Below, piece after piece: positions 10,960-22,953 of a DNA stretch of 64,000 nt. The number at the start of each line of letters is the position of its first letter. The first letter of the stretch is position 1. The stretch lies in the NCBI GenBank assembly GCA_030247855.1, contig JAPDRN010000071.1, positions 62,001 through 126,000 on the forward strand, read 5' to 3'. The DNA comes from Knufia peltigerae (lineage: Eukaryota > Ascomycota > Eurotiomycetes > Chaetothyriales > Trichomeriaceae). The notes under the pieces are model-generated. The model had not been told where the DNA came from. It made no database searches and was given only the letters and a program-made list of their open reading frames with translations. The position numbers and the translations under genes are program-made.

Positions 10960-11803
10960 ATGTCACCACCAAAGGGTCCGAGAGAGTTATTTGCAGGGCC
11001 GGAAGATGGCCCTGCAAAACCGTTTCCGATAAGACTTCAAGGTCCTGTAATTCATGGGTTTGGACGTGGTAGTAAAGAGGTGCGTTGACCTGTACTTTGC
11101 TGATGAACAGACCTCGTGAATTCTCTCCCATCTCCATACTTGCCCGACAGGATACAATTCCCTTTTGGGCAAGACCATCTTCTCACTCTTTGTGTCTTTC
11201 AGCTCGGAATCCCGACGGCCAACATCCCCGCGTCGGGTCTTTCGACTCATTCCGACCTAGAATCCGGGGTTTATTTCGGTTTCGTCGGTCTGTCTTTGGC
11301 TCCGTCCAAGGACACCCCGTCGTCCTCGACCCTCGTCTACCCGGCCGTGCTCAGCATAGGTTACAACCCGTTTTATAAAAACTCGATGAGGAGCGTAGAG
11401 ATTCACGTCCTGCACGACTTCAGCTACGACTTCTACGGCGCAGCCCTGAATCTGTTGATGTTGGGTTTCATCAGGCCCGAATACGACTACACGAGCCTCG
11501 AGGCCTTGGTGGATGATATCAAGACTGATTGTGATGTTGCTAGTAAGTTTGTCTCTTTTTTCTACCCTCCCCTTTTGAAAACAAAGGTTTAAACCCCCCC
11601 CCTCTCTGTCTATAAATATAAAAAGGAAAATGGGACTATGCTAACCTCAAAAACTTTTGTGTCTTGTCTCGTGAATCACAGGACGTAGTTTACAAAGAGA
11701 GTCGTACCAAAAGTACAAGCACGAACCATGGTTGATGGACTTCGAATGGATCAAAGCGATGGACGCTGACAAATTGGAAAAGGAAGTCCTAAAGAAGGAT
11801 TGA
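10960..11803 (+). CDS. FMN1: Riboflavin kinase
   Basis: Three exons, 10960-11079, 11203-11542 and 11682-11803, encode 193 residues. Riboflavin kinase makes FMN from riboflavin and ATP. Family blocks are visible: VIHGFGRGSKELGIPTANIP (Gly-rich loop and the PTAN motif that binds Mg-ATP), GVYFGFVGL, AVLSIGYNPFY, RSVEIHVLHDFSYDFYG and LLMLGFIRPEYDYTSLEALVDDIKTD. The first intron splits the kinase signature (GSKE|LGIPTAN) at phase 0 and the second splits an Arg codon. Length matches the stand-alone fungal enzyme; there is no fused FAD synthetase domain. The ends of FMN1 and acuK converge. Confidence 0.95.
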
Positions 11804-12327
11804 AAAAACCAAATAATCGTGACTGAGGGAAGAACAATAGATTTCTTTCTTTACTTTTTTTCCTTTCTTTTTTTTGGGAATTTCGAGGGACTGCCAACGA
11901 AATACGAATTATACAAAGTCATACTCTACGGAGAGCATGTGACGGTCAAAAAACCGTACATCTCAGCAAAACGATAGATTGGTAGATATGAATGAGCATT
12001 GAAAAAAAAGAGCTCAGGTTTTTGCAAGCATTATTCATTTATTCATCGCGCCTCAATGCGACAGGTAATTTTCTATCCATGAATAACGGATAATGATACC
12101 TCTATTGGGTATTCTCATAGTCACTCCTGGTCGATATACTGCTTCAAGACTCTGCAGAGCAAGGCACCGAATCAAAACAACAACAAGCCGTCCCTACAAC
12201 ACGCAAAATCCCACCTAAAGTAAAACTTCCAACTCATATCATCGATGTGATGCCGTAAACCAGAGTCATCATGATCAAAACTCCCTTGACAAAGCAGCAA
12301 GGGTGGACTTTTCTTAAAAGCCTATAC
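11804..12327. other. Intergenic between convergent FMN1 and acuK
   Basis: AT-rich with T and A homopolymers, typical of 3' UTRs. No gene seen. Confidence 0.5.
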
Positions 12328-14548
12328 TCATATGCAAGGCAGAAACTGTGTAAAAACGTTAGCTGTCTGCACGTCCTTGGATATGTCATGGCGAAGATCA
12401 AACTCACATTCATAACGATAAGCATGGGAATGTCAAAAACGTCCCGTTTGACCGTCCAACAATAGGTACAATCCACCTTTCCATCAGCCGACCCTAATTT
12501 CTGCATTCCCTTTTCACCAGAAATGCCATCTTTCTTCATGTCGTTCCTCCGAGAATGGCTATCCTGGCGTCGGCCATCCGTGCCATTGGGTTTGCCATCC
12601 TCGTTTCGTGCCTCGGCTTCGGCATTGAGATTGTGAGAAATCTCATCGTCTTTCGTGCGGTACTTGAGAAGTTTGCCTCTTCCCAATACGCTGCCGCGGC
12701 TATCACCAAAGGCTAGTCTGGCGAAGTCTTCATAGAACTGAACGACAGAATCGTCATCAAGCAGCTCTGCAAGAAGGACTGGCTGGGTTCGTTTCTCGCC
12801 ATTCTCTGCCTCGGTAGAGTTTCGTTGAGTGGGGGTGTTGAAACCCGCAGTTCGAGTTGCAGTATTTGTGCCCGATCCAGCCGATGGAGTAGAGCCGGAA
12901 TGTCCTCGATTCACATTCAAATTGGGACTTCGACCCAGCAGGACGCTTTTAGTCCACCCGGTGAGAATCTGGAATTCCTTTCCAACGGCGGCAATTTCAC
13001 CTGTTCTTCGAGCAACAATCGTTGGTGTACCCACACCTTCAATGAAGCCCTCGTATTCCCACAAGGTCCTTTGAAAACATTTTTCCATGAATATAAGATC
13101 CTCGCGGTTTAATGTCTTTGTGGTAGCAATGAAGGATGGTCGGATAGAGGCAAGAGACTTGGCGATAGCAAGCGTCTTGGAAGGGTGAGTGGCGAACCGT
13201 TTCCGGCAATATGCGACAAGGGTGTGAAAACCAGCAGTGTACGAATGTGGTTGCGTGACCGATGTATAGATTGACGATGGATCGCGAGGTCGTTTCAACG
13301 TCTTGACGGGCAATTGAGACTTCGCTTTGAGTTGTGGCGTGGATATAGGAGGCGGCTGTTTCAGTCGATTGTCCTGAGCATTATTTGGCTGTGTCATGTT
13401 GCCATTCTCAAGGCCCGTTGGTGGCACTTGTAACCCCTGGCTGGTCAAGAGTGGTGAATCTTCGAACTTTACACCATTTCCAGGAGTACCGCTGGTGTCT
13501 GGTGAGGTCCAATGTGCTGCGTTCGATTCTATCGTGAACGCATTTGGAGCCATATGGCGATTATGGGCACTATACGGATCCGTGCTATTGGACCAATCCG
13601 ACAACATGGCGGCCTCGTTGTACATTTGTTGACGAGCAGTGGGACTCTCACTGAAGCTCCCGAGTGGCATTCGGTACTGTTGTGTAATGGAACCTCGATG
13701 CGTAGTGGTGTCACTTGGAGGCGTCTCACCAGCATTTGTCGCCATGTGCCCAAGCATACCGAACTCCAAAGCACCGTAATGATTTCCAAAATTCATGCTG
13801 GCAATATCAAAATTGAACGCCGAAGGGTCATCAAACAACGCTCCAGACCAAGGAGCGCTGCCTAGGCCATTAGCAGTCGACTGATCCGCACCGATGACAG
13901 GACTTTGCAGGGCAACCTGCGAGGGCATGCCGGCGAAATTCGTGTTCAATGGAGATTGCTGTGAAAAGCTCGTAGTACTCATGCTTCGCTCATGCACCAG
14001 CGGAGGAGGCATCTGCTGCTGAGGTGCGTTCTGGAAGTTGTTGAAGTTCTGTGGCTGCTGGAAGTAGGGTTGCTGTGACGAAGTATCACTTGTGATGGTC
14101 GAACTTCGCTGTTTTGCAGCAGGCCGGTTGAACAGGTTATTCCCACCGACCACGGGCATGAGAGCTTCATTCGGAGCATCATGGAGATACTTCGCCTTCT
14201 TACGGACTCCGTCTTGGCAAGCATCTTGCAAACCCCTCTTGATACACCTCTGGCAGGGCCGCTCGTCACCTACACGGTGGATATTAGCATATGAACATTG
14301 CAATCTTTTGTCTTCCACATTAACCTACCGCAGGTCAGATGGGCACGTTGACAAGCGTAACATGCCCTGCGAGCCTTCTTACGTCTCGGGCGATTTGGAT
14401 CCTTGGGGTTAGTGGAGGCCGAACCGTTTTGCTTCTGCTTTTCGTCTTTGGTCGGTTGTTCGGCCATGTTATTTTGAGCGTGCTCGGTCCCGCTGTCTTC
14501 GGGGGAGTCTGAGCGAGAGTGCCCATCTTCGACATCAGAGGCCGCCAT
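12328..14548 (-). CDS. acuK: AcuK/Ert1-type activator of gluconeogenesis, Zn2Cys6
   Basis: Three exons, 14548-14329, 14269-12408 and 12345-12328, encode 699 residues. The Zn2Cys6 cluster has Cys63, 66, 73, 79, 82 and 91, in the block ARRACYACQRAHLTCG-DERPCQRC. The first intron splits the Gly codon inside the cluster. The next block, GVRKKAKYLHDAP, is diagnostic of the AcuK/Ert1 group. The C-terminal half has a PAS-like region (VGTPTIVARRTGEIAAVGKEFQILTGW). The conserved end, [26 protein letters not shown], is completed by an 18-base terminal exon. The family switches on gluconeogenic genes (PEP carboxykinase, fructose bisphosphatase) during growth on non-sugar carbon. The middle is Gln/Asn-rich. 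Confidence 0.92.
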
Positions 14549-17346
14549 GATGTTATAAGCAGACCATCAAGGAGGACCCAAGGGCGTGCAAAGCTGCACG
14601 GGTGGCGCGCACGAAAGACTCGCCCCCCGTCACACGACACCAGGACTGACGGGCCTTTGGTGGTTTGAGACCAGGGATCCAATGGACATGTAGACCCGGA
14701 GATTCAGGATCGGCAGGAAATCCAATGAAAAGACCAAGAGGTAGTGTCGACCCGGCGCCGTCGCAATCTGCGGGAGACCAGGAGCCTGGTTTTTGCTCTC
14801 ACGTAGGGCGCGCGGGTGAGCACAGGAGCTGTGCTGGGGGTGGTGAAAAAATGCCGTGCGCTTCTGTAGGACAAAAAGGGAGGTGTATTGCTCCTGACCA
14901 GATATCGTACTGGCAGGGAGAGAGGGACGCTGTGCGACGTCGCCGTCGTAGGACAGAGGTGCGCGTTCTTTTCGACTGGGCGGGTAGTTCAGTCGCCGGA
15001 GACAGCGCAGATGGGCGTGCGCGGGGAAATGTCCTTAGGAGGGGAATGTGGAATGAGTCGCACAGTAGACAGCAGGGTTCTCGACCGGCGGTGAAAGGAA
15101 TCAACAGTCGGTGACGGTAAGGGAGAGAGTTCGAGGATATCGGGACGCTGTTTGTGAGAGAGGGATACGGATGAGTGGGAGGAGGAGGAATGGCGCAGTG
15201 AGGGTGTCGAGAATCGTGGGATGGTGGAGGTAGAGAATGAAATGCGGGCGGGAGGGCTTTCGTGGTGGCCACCAGGGTTTTGCTAATTAGTTTATACGGA
15301 GTAATGATGACAGCCACTGGCTATTCGGCAAGGCGGGCATTCGGACTGATTATTACTGGTAACTGGCACCTGGGAGGATCTGGGCATTGGGCATCACCAG
15401 TCAAAGTAGGTTCCCCCCTACCCTTCGAGCCTATAAGAAATACCTATGACAAGTTGCTCAGGTACCTAATAGTTGAGTCTTAGTAGCCCCTGGTATGGAG
15501 TATCCGGGCCTAAAATCTTCCACTCTCTCGGGTGCGGAGTTGGAGACAATGAGCTATGCACCGTCCAGGTTTAGGTAGAGCCAATAAGGTACTTATGAAG
15601 GCCGCAGTGCCCGTGCTCCCTCCAAGCTCCAAGAAGTATTTATTGATGGACTCTGTTCGGAATGATAGGTACCTGAGGAATGTTCACGGCTCTACGTCTT
15701 GCTTGAAACTGAACATAGCAACTCAAGTCGCCGAGTGTCGAATATTGTAGAACTGTACCCGTGGCAAACAAGAGTCTGGATCAGCCACCAACAGGCACCA
15801 TCCCACACGCTCCCAAAAAGAAAAGCTCTCGTGGTCAGCCAAAAGGAAATCAAGGGATCTTTTCATGGCTTTTGCGCTGCCTTGGATTGGAGCCCACATA
15901 TCCGCGATGGAGAATCGTGTACTCGATTCTGACTCTAGCCCAGCTATTGCACCAGGAGTATTGCGATGCTGTTCACAGACTACTCGCCATGATGCCTATC
16001 GACTGCCAATAGCTGGTGCTCCTACCGAATACTTTCTTCTCTTGATCCTGATCACCGTACGATTGCGCCGTGATAACAAAATCTTCTCTCGGCCTCGCCT
16101 GTTTGCGCCGAAAGGTGGCCGTGACCTGCAGTCCAGGCAGCTAGGCCGATCAGCTTGTACCGCGGCAAGTGTCTCCACACATTCATCTCCAGCTAGCCCT
16201 TAACTAAATGGGCCGCGGATAGCTCCTTCTTGGGGGCTTCTCACTACCAGGTCTTTAGTGACTCACTTTCGAACCTTGCTGCATTCACTGACAGGCTATT
16301 ATACTGCAATTCTATTCAGAACCCAGACGTGAAAGATTTTCGGATTGAATGTTTCCATGGTTACTCGGGCACCAGACAGCTATTGTACGTACGGAGTTTC
16401 GCATGGCACAGATGGGGATATTATCGAAGGCGCCAGGCATGCTTTTCGCTAGCGAGATCGGTGTTCAGACCCTGGAATCATTGCCCCTCCACTATGTACA
16501 CCGACACGAGGCTGCCCGCAAGAATCCGAGGCTCGGAACTTTGCGGAGCAGGCTCCAAGAACCAACAAGAAGCCGAAGGCCGAGGATGAGTGGTATTGTG
16601 AAACTGTTCTGAACTGCCAGGACAGGAGGCATGAGAAGCATCACACATTACGTACTTGTAACCTTCGTCTCGCTCGCAAGTAATGAGGTTGGCTTTTAGC
16701 GACAAGGAGGACGGCCAATCCTTCCCGGAATGAACTCGGACATGCCTTCTCGCACAACCCCCCTGATACAACTACTTGTACTCAAAAAGATCTCGCATTT
16801 CCCTGGACTGGGCTCCTGATCGTTGTGCCCGAGTGATGAATGCATGCATTGTCCCTGTGGCACGCATCGTGCGTCCGCAAAACCCCTTGAAAGCACACTC
16901 CTATTTGCGGAGACGATCTCGATCTCGTCTTCCTTGGCTTATGATTAGGGAGGGCACGTGTCGTGCTATTGTAGCTGTCCTGCGTACATCTCACTGACCC
17001 ACGAGTAAGCGTCGATCATTCTGCATGTTGCCAAAGGAACTGCATATCTCCGCCACTCGACCTGTGTTTGACTCAAGACATAATAACATCCGTGACCCCT
17101 GGAGAGGGCTTGAGGAGTGATGGGAAGTCGTCGTCACGGAGCTCCAGTCCCAAACGTCGGATGCGCAGTCTTTTCGACCGTGGCCAACTCAATTCGTATC
17201 GACGCAAGTTAATCTCAATGTGCAGACTAGATCTGAATAGCTTGGCTAAACGGGACCTAAGGCACATCTGTGATAAGCATTGGTTTTATATGCGTAATGT
17301 GGCTTGATATGTCGATGGAACCCAGAGTCCCATATTGATTTCTTTC
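14549..17346. other. 2.8-kb gene-poor region
   Basis: Upstream of acuK and downstream of the MFS gene. Frames up to 172 codons exist (for example 14799-15317 minus, Pro/Ser/Arg-rich) but none shows a family motif or a sensible splice model. It holds one TACGGAGTA 9-mer at 15295. The first ~700 bases are probably the acuK promoter and 5' leader. Confidence 0.5.
15295..15303 (+). repeat. TACGGAGTA dispersed 9-mer
   Basis: One of six exact copies (either orientation) between 15 and 37 kb. Confidence 0.6.
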
Positions 17347-19115
17347 TCAAGTAGAAAGGTGGGCATATTTGCTCCTTTGCCGCAATCTCTTGCCCCAGAC
17401 GAAGAATAGGTATGGGAAGGGTGATAAGACCAAGCATAGAAATCCCAACAGTGATGTGGCCCAATGATAATTCAGTCGATCGTACATCTGACGTCCAAAC
17501 AGGGGGAAAGCAGCTGCAAAGGAGCTTCGTGCAAAGGAGTTAGCGGACAAGGCACTTGCTGCGTACAGTGGGTAGGCCTCGACCAGGAATGTATAGACGC
17601 CTGAAAAGCTCAAGATGGTCCCGAATCCGAAGAAGCCAGTGCCAATGATAGGAACAATCCAGTGAACGCGAGCATAACAGGACCAAGCAAACCAGAAAAG
17701 CCCGACGGTACATATCCACGGACCGAAAATGGATGGCGGTAGGCGATATTCTGGCTCGGATTTGCGCTCCCCAGTCCTCCCCTCTGCATTCCGCAGTAGA
17801 CGAAGATAATTCCATTGCCATATCGGATCGGAAGAAATAGCGAGAATCATCCCGATCATAAGGCCTAAGAACGAGAGACCGACTTGCCATGCATTGAAAC
17901 CGTATACGTCACCAAAGACCAACGGGAACGCCCCAAAGAAGAGATACAGGATGCCCAGCAGAACAGAAGATAGGAGACACAGGTTGGAGCACATGGGCTC
18001 CATGAAAAGGAGCAAGAAGGGTCGGTACAATGATCTGGCCACTGTCCAGACCAAAGACTTTTCGTAAATCTCAATCGGTGCCTTCCATCGGTCGTCACCG
18101 GTCTCTTTGCGTTTCTGGCGAGCCTTCTTGCGAAGCAGCACTGGCATGTAGGTTTCGGGAACCAAGGCTGTGATCACGATGAGCATCACCCCCGACCACA
18201 TGAGGAGAACGTAGAATGACCATCTCCACGAAGTGTTGTAATTGATGAAACCGCCAATGATGGGGCCCAGGCTAGGCCCTATCATGGGAGACGCCGTGTA
18301 TATCATCATGGGAGCTTGGAGCTTGTCGCGGCTAAACATGTCACCCACGGTGCCTCCTGCGACCGATAGAAAAGCACTGCCCGAGAAGCCATCCAGGAAT
18401 CGAAACACCAACATGGTCTGGATGTTCTTGGCAACTGCGCAAGGAATGAGCCAGATGGTGAAGAAGACGTAGGCGTATATATAGATAGGTCGACGACCGT
18501 AGAATTCGGACAATGGACCTAGGATCATGGGCGAGAGCCCGAGACCACCGACAAACAATGTCAAACCCAAAGTGGCAACAATGCGAGAATTGCCAAACTC
18601 GGCGTCCATCTGATCTGTTGCCTGTGTCAGTACTCCGTACACGTACCCATACCGGGGGATGAAGCCGTGGGGGGTGTGTATTTACCATAAGTGACCGTGT
18701 ACAAGGAGGATGTGCAAGTAACGCACAACGCCCCAAAAGCAATGATTATCACAATCATCCACTTCCTCAATACATTCATGTTCTTGGGATTCATGGGGTC
18801 CTCAGGGCCATCCCATCCGACTTCGAACGGGTTCTCGTCCTTGTCCTCTATATTCACCTGTTGCTCGACCTCCTGACCGTCGTTGCGTCCATCGTCGCTG
18901 AAGTAGCCATGGCCGTCGACATGGGACGTACGCGAGATAGTGTGGTGAACAGACGGTCTATCTTGGCTTGGACGTGAGGCGACAGGCGTCAACGCAGAGG
19001 AATGTTTTCTGTCAGGGTGCACTGATAGCTTCTCATTCTCTCCAAGTTCCCCTCGAGGTGTCTGGTCACCGAGTTCAAGATCATTTGTTTTCAGCATGGC
19101 TTTTTCATTCCGCAT
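17347..19115 (-). CDS. MFS drug:H+ antiporter, DHA1 type
   Basis: Two exons, 19115-18686 and 18614-17347, encode 565 residues. The intron (71 bases) ends at CAACAG, restoring the reading YTVTYDQMDAEFGNSRIVATLG. About 110 N-terminal residues are hydrophilic and cytosolic (ending NPFEVGWDGPEDPMNPKN, typical of fungal DHA1 carriers), followed by 12 predicted membrane segments. The loop between TM2 and TM3 carries the MFS signature (GPLSEFYGRRPIYIYAY). TM5 carries the antiporter-type motif (SPMIGPSLGPIIGGFI). Such plasma-membrane carriers export drugs, polyamines or secondary products; the substrate cannot be read from sequence. A second in-frame ATG lies at 19097. The intron contains a TACTCCGTA 9-mer. 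Confidence 0.92.
18631..18639 (+). repeat. TACTCCGTA dispersed 9-mer
   Basis: Exact copy inside the intron of the MFS gene. Confidence 0.6.
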
Positions 19116-19737
19116 CGGCGCCGTTCAGGGACCTTGTGAGCCCACCGGCCCCCTTTAAACAAGTCCCACGGGCAGTTACACGGATAATCACCACTCCAGA
19201 GATCGTTGCAACGCCATACGGTCTGGTGGTGGAATCGCCCTCGTCTTGATATCTGGGAATCTGAAGGATGGTTAATTTGGTGAGTCATATTTCTACGATC
19301 AACGTCTTTTTTTTTCGAGCCGCCCACGGTAGATGCCCACGCCTCTCTTAGCCGATAACCAGTGGAGATGATACTCCGTATTAATGATGTCCAGTCGATG
19401 TCGAATGTGTCATGGATTGCCACGGACAAGACCGGAACTAGCACCGGCTATCGGCTCATCATCCGATACCACCAGGTACTCGCACTCGTACTGTATGTAC
19501 AGCTTCCACGGCCCTTCACTTTGATCTATTCCTTGTCTTCGTACTGCCCTACTACTTACTAGTCCACTCATTCGAGCAGTCCAGCGACTCTGATGACTAT
19601 GGCTGTTTTTGGAACTGACTTCCATTGCTCAGGGACGCAAGGGCAGTTGTCAATACCTCAGGAAGCGCAGTGCATATTGAGATTATACAATTTGATGGTA
19701 CAGATAGAAAAGATTCAACGGGCACGAAAAGGCTTAA
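19116..19737. other. Intergenic between MFS and SdhAF2 genes
   Basis: Likely the MFS promoter. Holds one TACTCCGTA copy at 19372 and a T-run near 19310. No gene seen. Confidence 0.5.
19372..19380 (+). repeat. TACTCCGTA dispersed 9-mer
   Basis: Exact copy, upstream of the MFS gene. Confidence 0.6.
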
Positions 19738-20769
19738 TTAGAAAGTCTGTACATCAGGCATTCGTCCAAGACCACTGCCACTTCCTTTGCTTTTTGGAGG
19801 CGCATTGACATCTTCGAGAACGCCTCCCGCACTCCTTTCTCTGACATGTTTCCGTAGCAGGCTCAGTATCTCACTGTCCTTCCATCGTTGTGGAACTGGT
19901 CTATAAGCAGGTTTAAAACGTCCAACTGTCTGTGCCCACTCTCCACTCGTCGAGGAGCCCGGACTCCAAGTACCGGGCTGTTTCGTCTGTCCTTGAGTCG
20001 TGGGGGATGTTTGTTTCGGTGTGTCGTTAGTCTTGTCATTCACGGCGCCTTCAGCATACTCCAGGGATGTAGGTGTATTTGCTGGTGACTGAGTAGCCCA
20101 ATAGTATATGTCCCAGTCATTCTCGTCCAGAAAACGATCGTATTGCTCCAGTTGAGCCTTGTCCATGGAGGAGAGGTTTTCGGCCGCAAACGTGGAGAGT
20201 AGGAGGTCGGACTCTAGTGTCCCTCGCTTCCTGCTTTGGTCTATAAATGCTGTTAGCTAGGTTTTCTCACAAGGCATGGCTCCAACTCGTGCAAAGCTGT
20301 GCACTGGACTGCACCAACATAATAATCTTGCTCTCATGGTCGTCACGTCTTCACCACTTCGACGGATGGGGTCGACTTTGAATGAAATCCCCTCCATTTC
20401 ACCCACGCCAAATTCTGCCGGGCTTACTTTGCTTGGGCTACCCGATTGTGTCCCACCAGTCATTCTCTCCGTGTTTTCAGGAACATGGTCCTTGGGAGCT
20501 GTGTTTGCATCGACGGAGCTAATAAGCTCCGGGGGTGATTTGTCTGCACCAACAGATGGCAAGTCGTTGTTGATGGTGGAGTTCGTGTTGGTTAAGTGAG
20601 GGTTCAGTGGTTTCTCTTTCTGATATTTGCGATGTTCGTCGGCGGTCGAAGATGACCTCTCACTCTCCTTGGTGCTCGGCGCGGAGTATGTCTTGAAGCG
20701 TTGATATACCAACGGAGTGAAGCCCCGAGTGGCCACTCGTCTGGCAAAGATCAGTGTCGGTTGAAGCAT
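19738..20769 (-). CDS. SDHAF2: Succinate dehydrogenase assembly factor 2
   Basis: Two exons, 20769-20319 and 20240-19738, encode 317 residues. SdhAF2/Sdh5 helps attach FAD covalently to the SDH flavoprotein in the mitochondrial matrix. The conserved core is TTMRARLLYQSRKRGTLESD, then LLLSTFAAENLSSMDKAQLEQYDRFLDENDWDIYYWAT. The N-terminus (MLQPTLIFARRVATRG) looks like a mitochondrial presequence. Residues ~25-125 and the C-terminal ~90 residues are low-complexity extensions beyond the core. The 78-base intron splits the Tyr codon of LLYQSR. Its donor reads GTTGGT, a weak match to consensus, but only this junction restores the conserved core. Confidence 0.92.
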
Positions 20770-21113
20770 GGTGTACAGGTATATTGTCAAATATTAGTTC
20801 ACCCTAGAGGAGGAATGAAGAATGCTTTATGGATATGATGCGGCACTTCGTGGACGAGACTGCGGCTGGAATCATTGACATCATTGGAATCGCGCGTTTT
20901 CCTGTTGGCTCGATCGTTTTTTTAGCACAGGCGAATACTATCCAGATATGGACTAGCTCAATCCCATGGAGCAATTCAGCCGACGGCCTTTCAAGGACTC
21001 GTACTTTCACTCACTTCCGAAGTCATCGTATGTACTATAGGTAGTCAGGAATATTGCGAGGCGAGCTCAACATGCAGTCTCTTTCAGGGGTCAATCATCG
21101 ATCTCAAATTGAT
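20770..21113. other. Intergenic between SdhAF2 and aldo-keto reductase genes
   Basis: Likely the SdhAF2 promoter. No gene or repeat seen. Confidence 0.5.
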
Positions 21114-22252
21114 CTACAACCTTCTGTACAGAGGACTCGGCTTGTTCCCAAGAACGGCATCAATCTCAGCCATGGCTTCGTCATCTAGCTTAGAGACCAC
21201 ACCCAACGCTTTCACTGACTTATAAACCTGTTCGACCTTCGAGGCGCCGGTAATTGCTGAGCCGACCCGAGGATTTTTGAGCACCCACGCTAATGCAAGA
21301 GTTGCTTGATCAACCCCAAGCTTGTCAGCTATGGGCTTCAACTGTCTGACCTGGGTGAGAGTCTTCTGCCATTCTTCATTTCCATAACCTTCTCTTTGAC
21401 TGGTCGTGTATCCATCAGAGGCTTTGGCAATTCTGCTGTCTTCTGGGATGCCGTCATTGTACTTGCCACTCAGAATTCCAGTCTTGAGGGGACTGAATAT
21501 GGTCAAGCCCAAGCCGTAGTTTTCGTACAGCAGAGCAAACTCCCTTTCCACCTTGTCTCGTGCCAGCATATTGTATTGTGGCTGCTCCATGACAGGCCCA
21601 ATGAGGTTCAACTTCTCTGCACAAGCCCAGGCCATGGCAATCTCCTCACTGTTCCATTCAGAGGTGCCCCAGTAGAACACTTTGCCGGTGTTGATGAGAT
21701 AGTTCATTGCTCGGACGGTCTCTTCAATGGGAGTGTTCCTGTCAGGACGATGGCAATAGAGCAGGTCGACGTAATCCAACTGCAGCCGTTTGAGAGATGC
21801 TTCTGTGCCTTCGATGATATGCTTTCGAGAGAGTCCTCCATTGTTCACAGGATTGTCTCCAAAAGCACCGCCCCAGTAGATCTTGGTGGATATAACAAGG
21901 TCATTTCGCTTCCACCCGAACTTCTTGATGGCTTTGCCCATAACGATCTCCGACCTGCCTTCGGCATACCCCTCAGCGCAGTCGAAGAAATTGATCCCCG
22001 CGTCGTAAGCCGCTTTCATACAATCAAAGGCAATGTCTGCAAGGTCAGCAACCGGATCTTGGCTGGACACTAGTACGTACCATCACCAACAGCATCACCG
22101 TAAGTCACCCTATGGTCAATTGTCAGCCTTGATTCTGAGGGCACGGTTTAACATATGGCATACCAGCCTCCTAAAGAAATCGCTGAAACTTGTAGCCCTG
22201 ATCTTCCCAGGAATCGATATTCCATCTTGGGCAGCTGTTCGACAGAAGACAT
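21114..22252 (-). CDS. Aldo-keto reductase, potassium-channel beta-subunit-like
   Basis: Three exons, 22252-22164, 22109-22081 (29 bases) and 22036-21114, encode 346 residues. The start reads MSSVEQLPKMEYRFLGRSGLQVSAISLGGWVTYGD. AKR catalytic residues are visible: Asp and Tyr in FDCAEGYAEGRSE, Lys in VISTKIYWGGAF, His in DLLYCHRPD. NADPH-binding blocks follow: GTSEWNSEEI, EQPQYNMLARDKVE, TIFSPLKTGILSGKYNDG and GASKVEQV. This is the AKR6/Kv-beta-like group, soluble oxidoreductases that reduce aldehydes; channel partners in fungi are unclear. The physiological substrate is not known. The middle exon is very short but both of its junctions are needed to link GGW to VTYGDAVGDDIAFD. A TATA-like TATATAG lies on the minus strand about 120 bases upstream. 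Confidence 0.93.
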
Positions 22253-22953
22253 TTCGGATCAAGACAAGGCAAGGGAAGATGCTTGCAAAGGTCACAGGCG
22301 ATGGTAGAAAACGATTACCCACGAGACGCAGGATTCTTGCAGCATTCAGAGAGCAAGGAGGATGCTGCCGACACTATATAAACGGTTCGAGGCATCCCGT
22401 GCATTTAGCCGGTCTGCACGGAGAATCTCCGCCTCGCAGGGATAGCTTGTGGTGCTCAGATGGACTAGTAAAATCATTGCCATTCAAACAAATTCGGACT
22501 CCTTGGAAGAGACAACTTAGATCCCATCTCTGGAACATTGCTCTCATGAATGATGAGAACTTGAGCTGAAGTTGGCTCCGTGCATAGAAGATAGAAGCTC
22601 TGCTCCTGGCTTTAACAAGTCAGTGGAGAGTGAAGATAGAGGTATCAAGACGTCCTGCATCAGCGCACAGCCAGTTCCATATAGATATTGGGTTCGTACG
22701 TCTGTTTTCATGTTCAAAGGCGCGTTCTTATGCCAATGAAGCCCTCAAAAGTTCAAGAAACCAAAGTCGCTCGTTGAAGTGCCGTATCTTAGGCGCAGAA
22801 AATACTCTCTAGCCTATCTCGGACTAGCGTAGTGAATCTTGGCGTACAGCGGTTTTTCCCACACTGATTCCTGATGTCGATTTGGGTGCACCAAGTCGCA
22901 AGGAACATCGACAACAACATCGGCCAGATACCTACTCAGAACTTCAAGACACC
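22253..22953. other. Divergent promoter region, AKR and RACK1
   Basis: Contains TATATAAA at 22375-22382. No supported gene. Confidence 0.5.

Noticed and set aside
11080..11202. snoRNA in FMN1 intron 1 (a TGATGA sequence is present)
   Set aside because: No D box or closing stem at a suitable distance.
14799..15317. 172-codon minus frame upstream of acuK
   Set aside because: Pro/Ser/Arg-rich, no domain; the composition fits untranslated promoter DNA.
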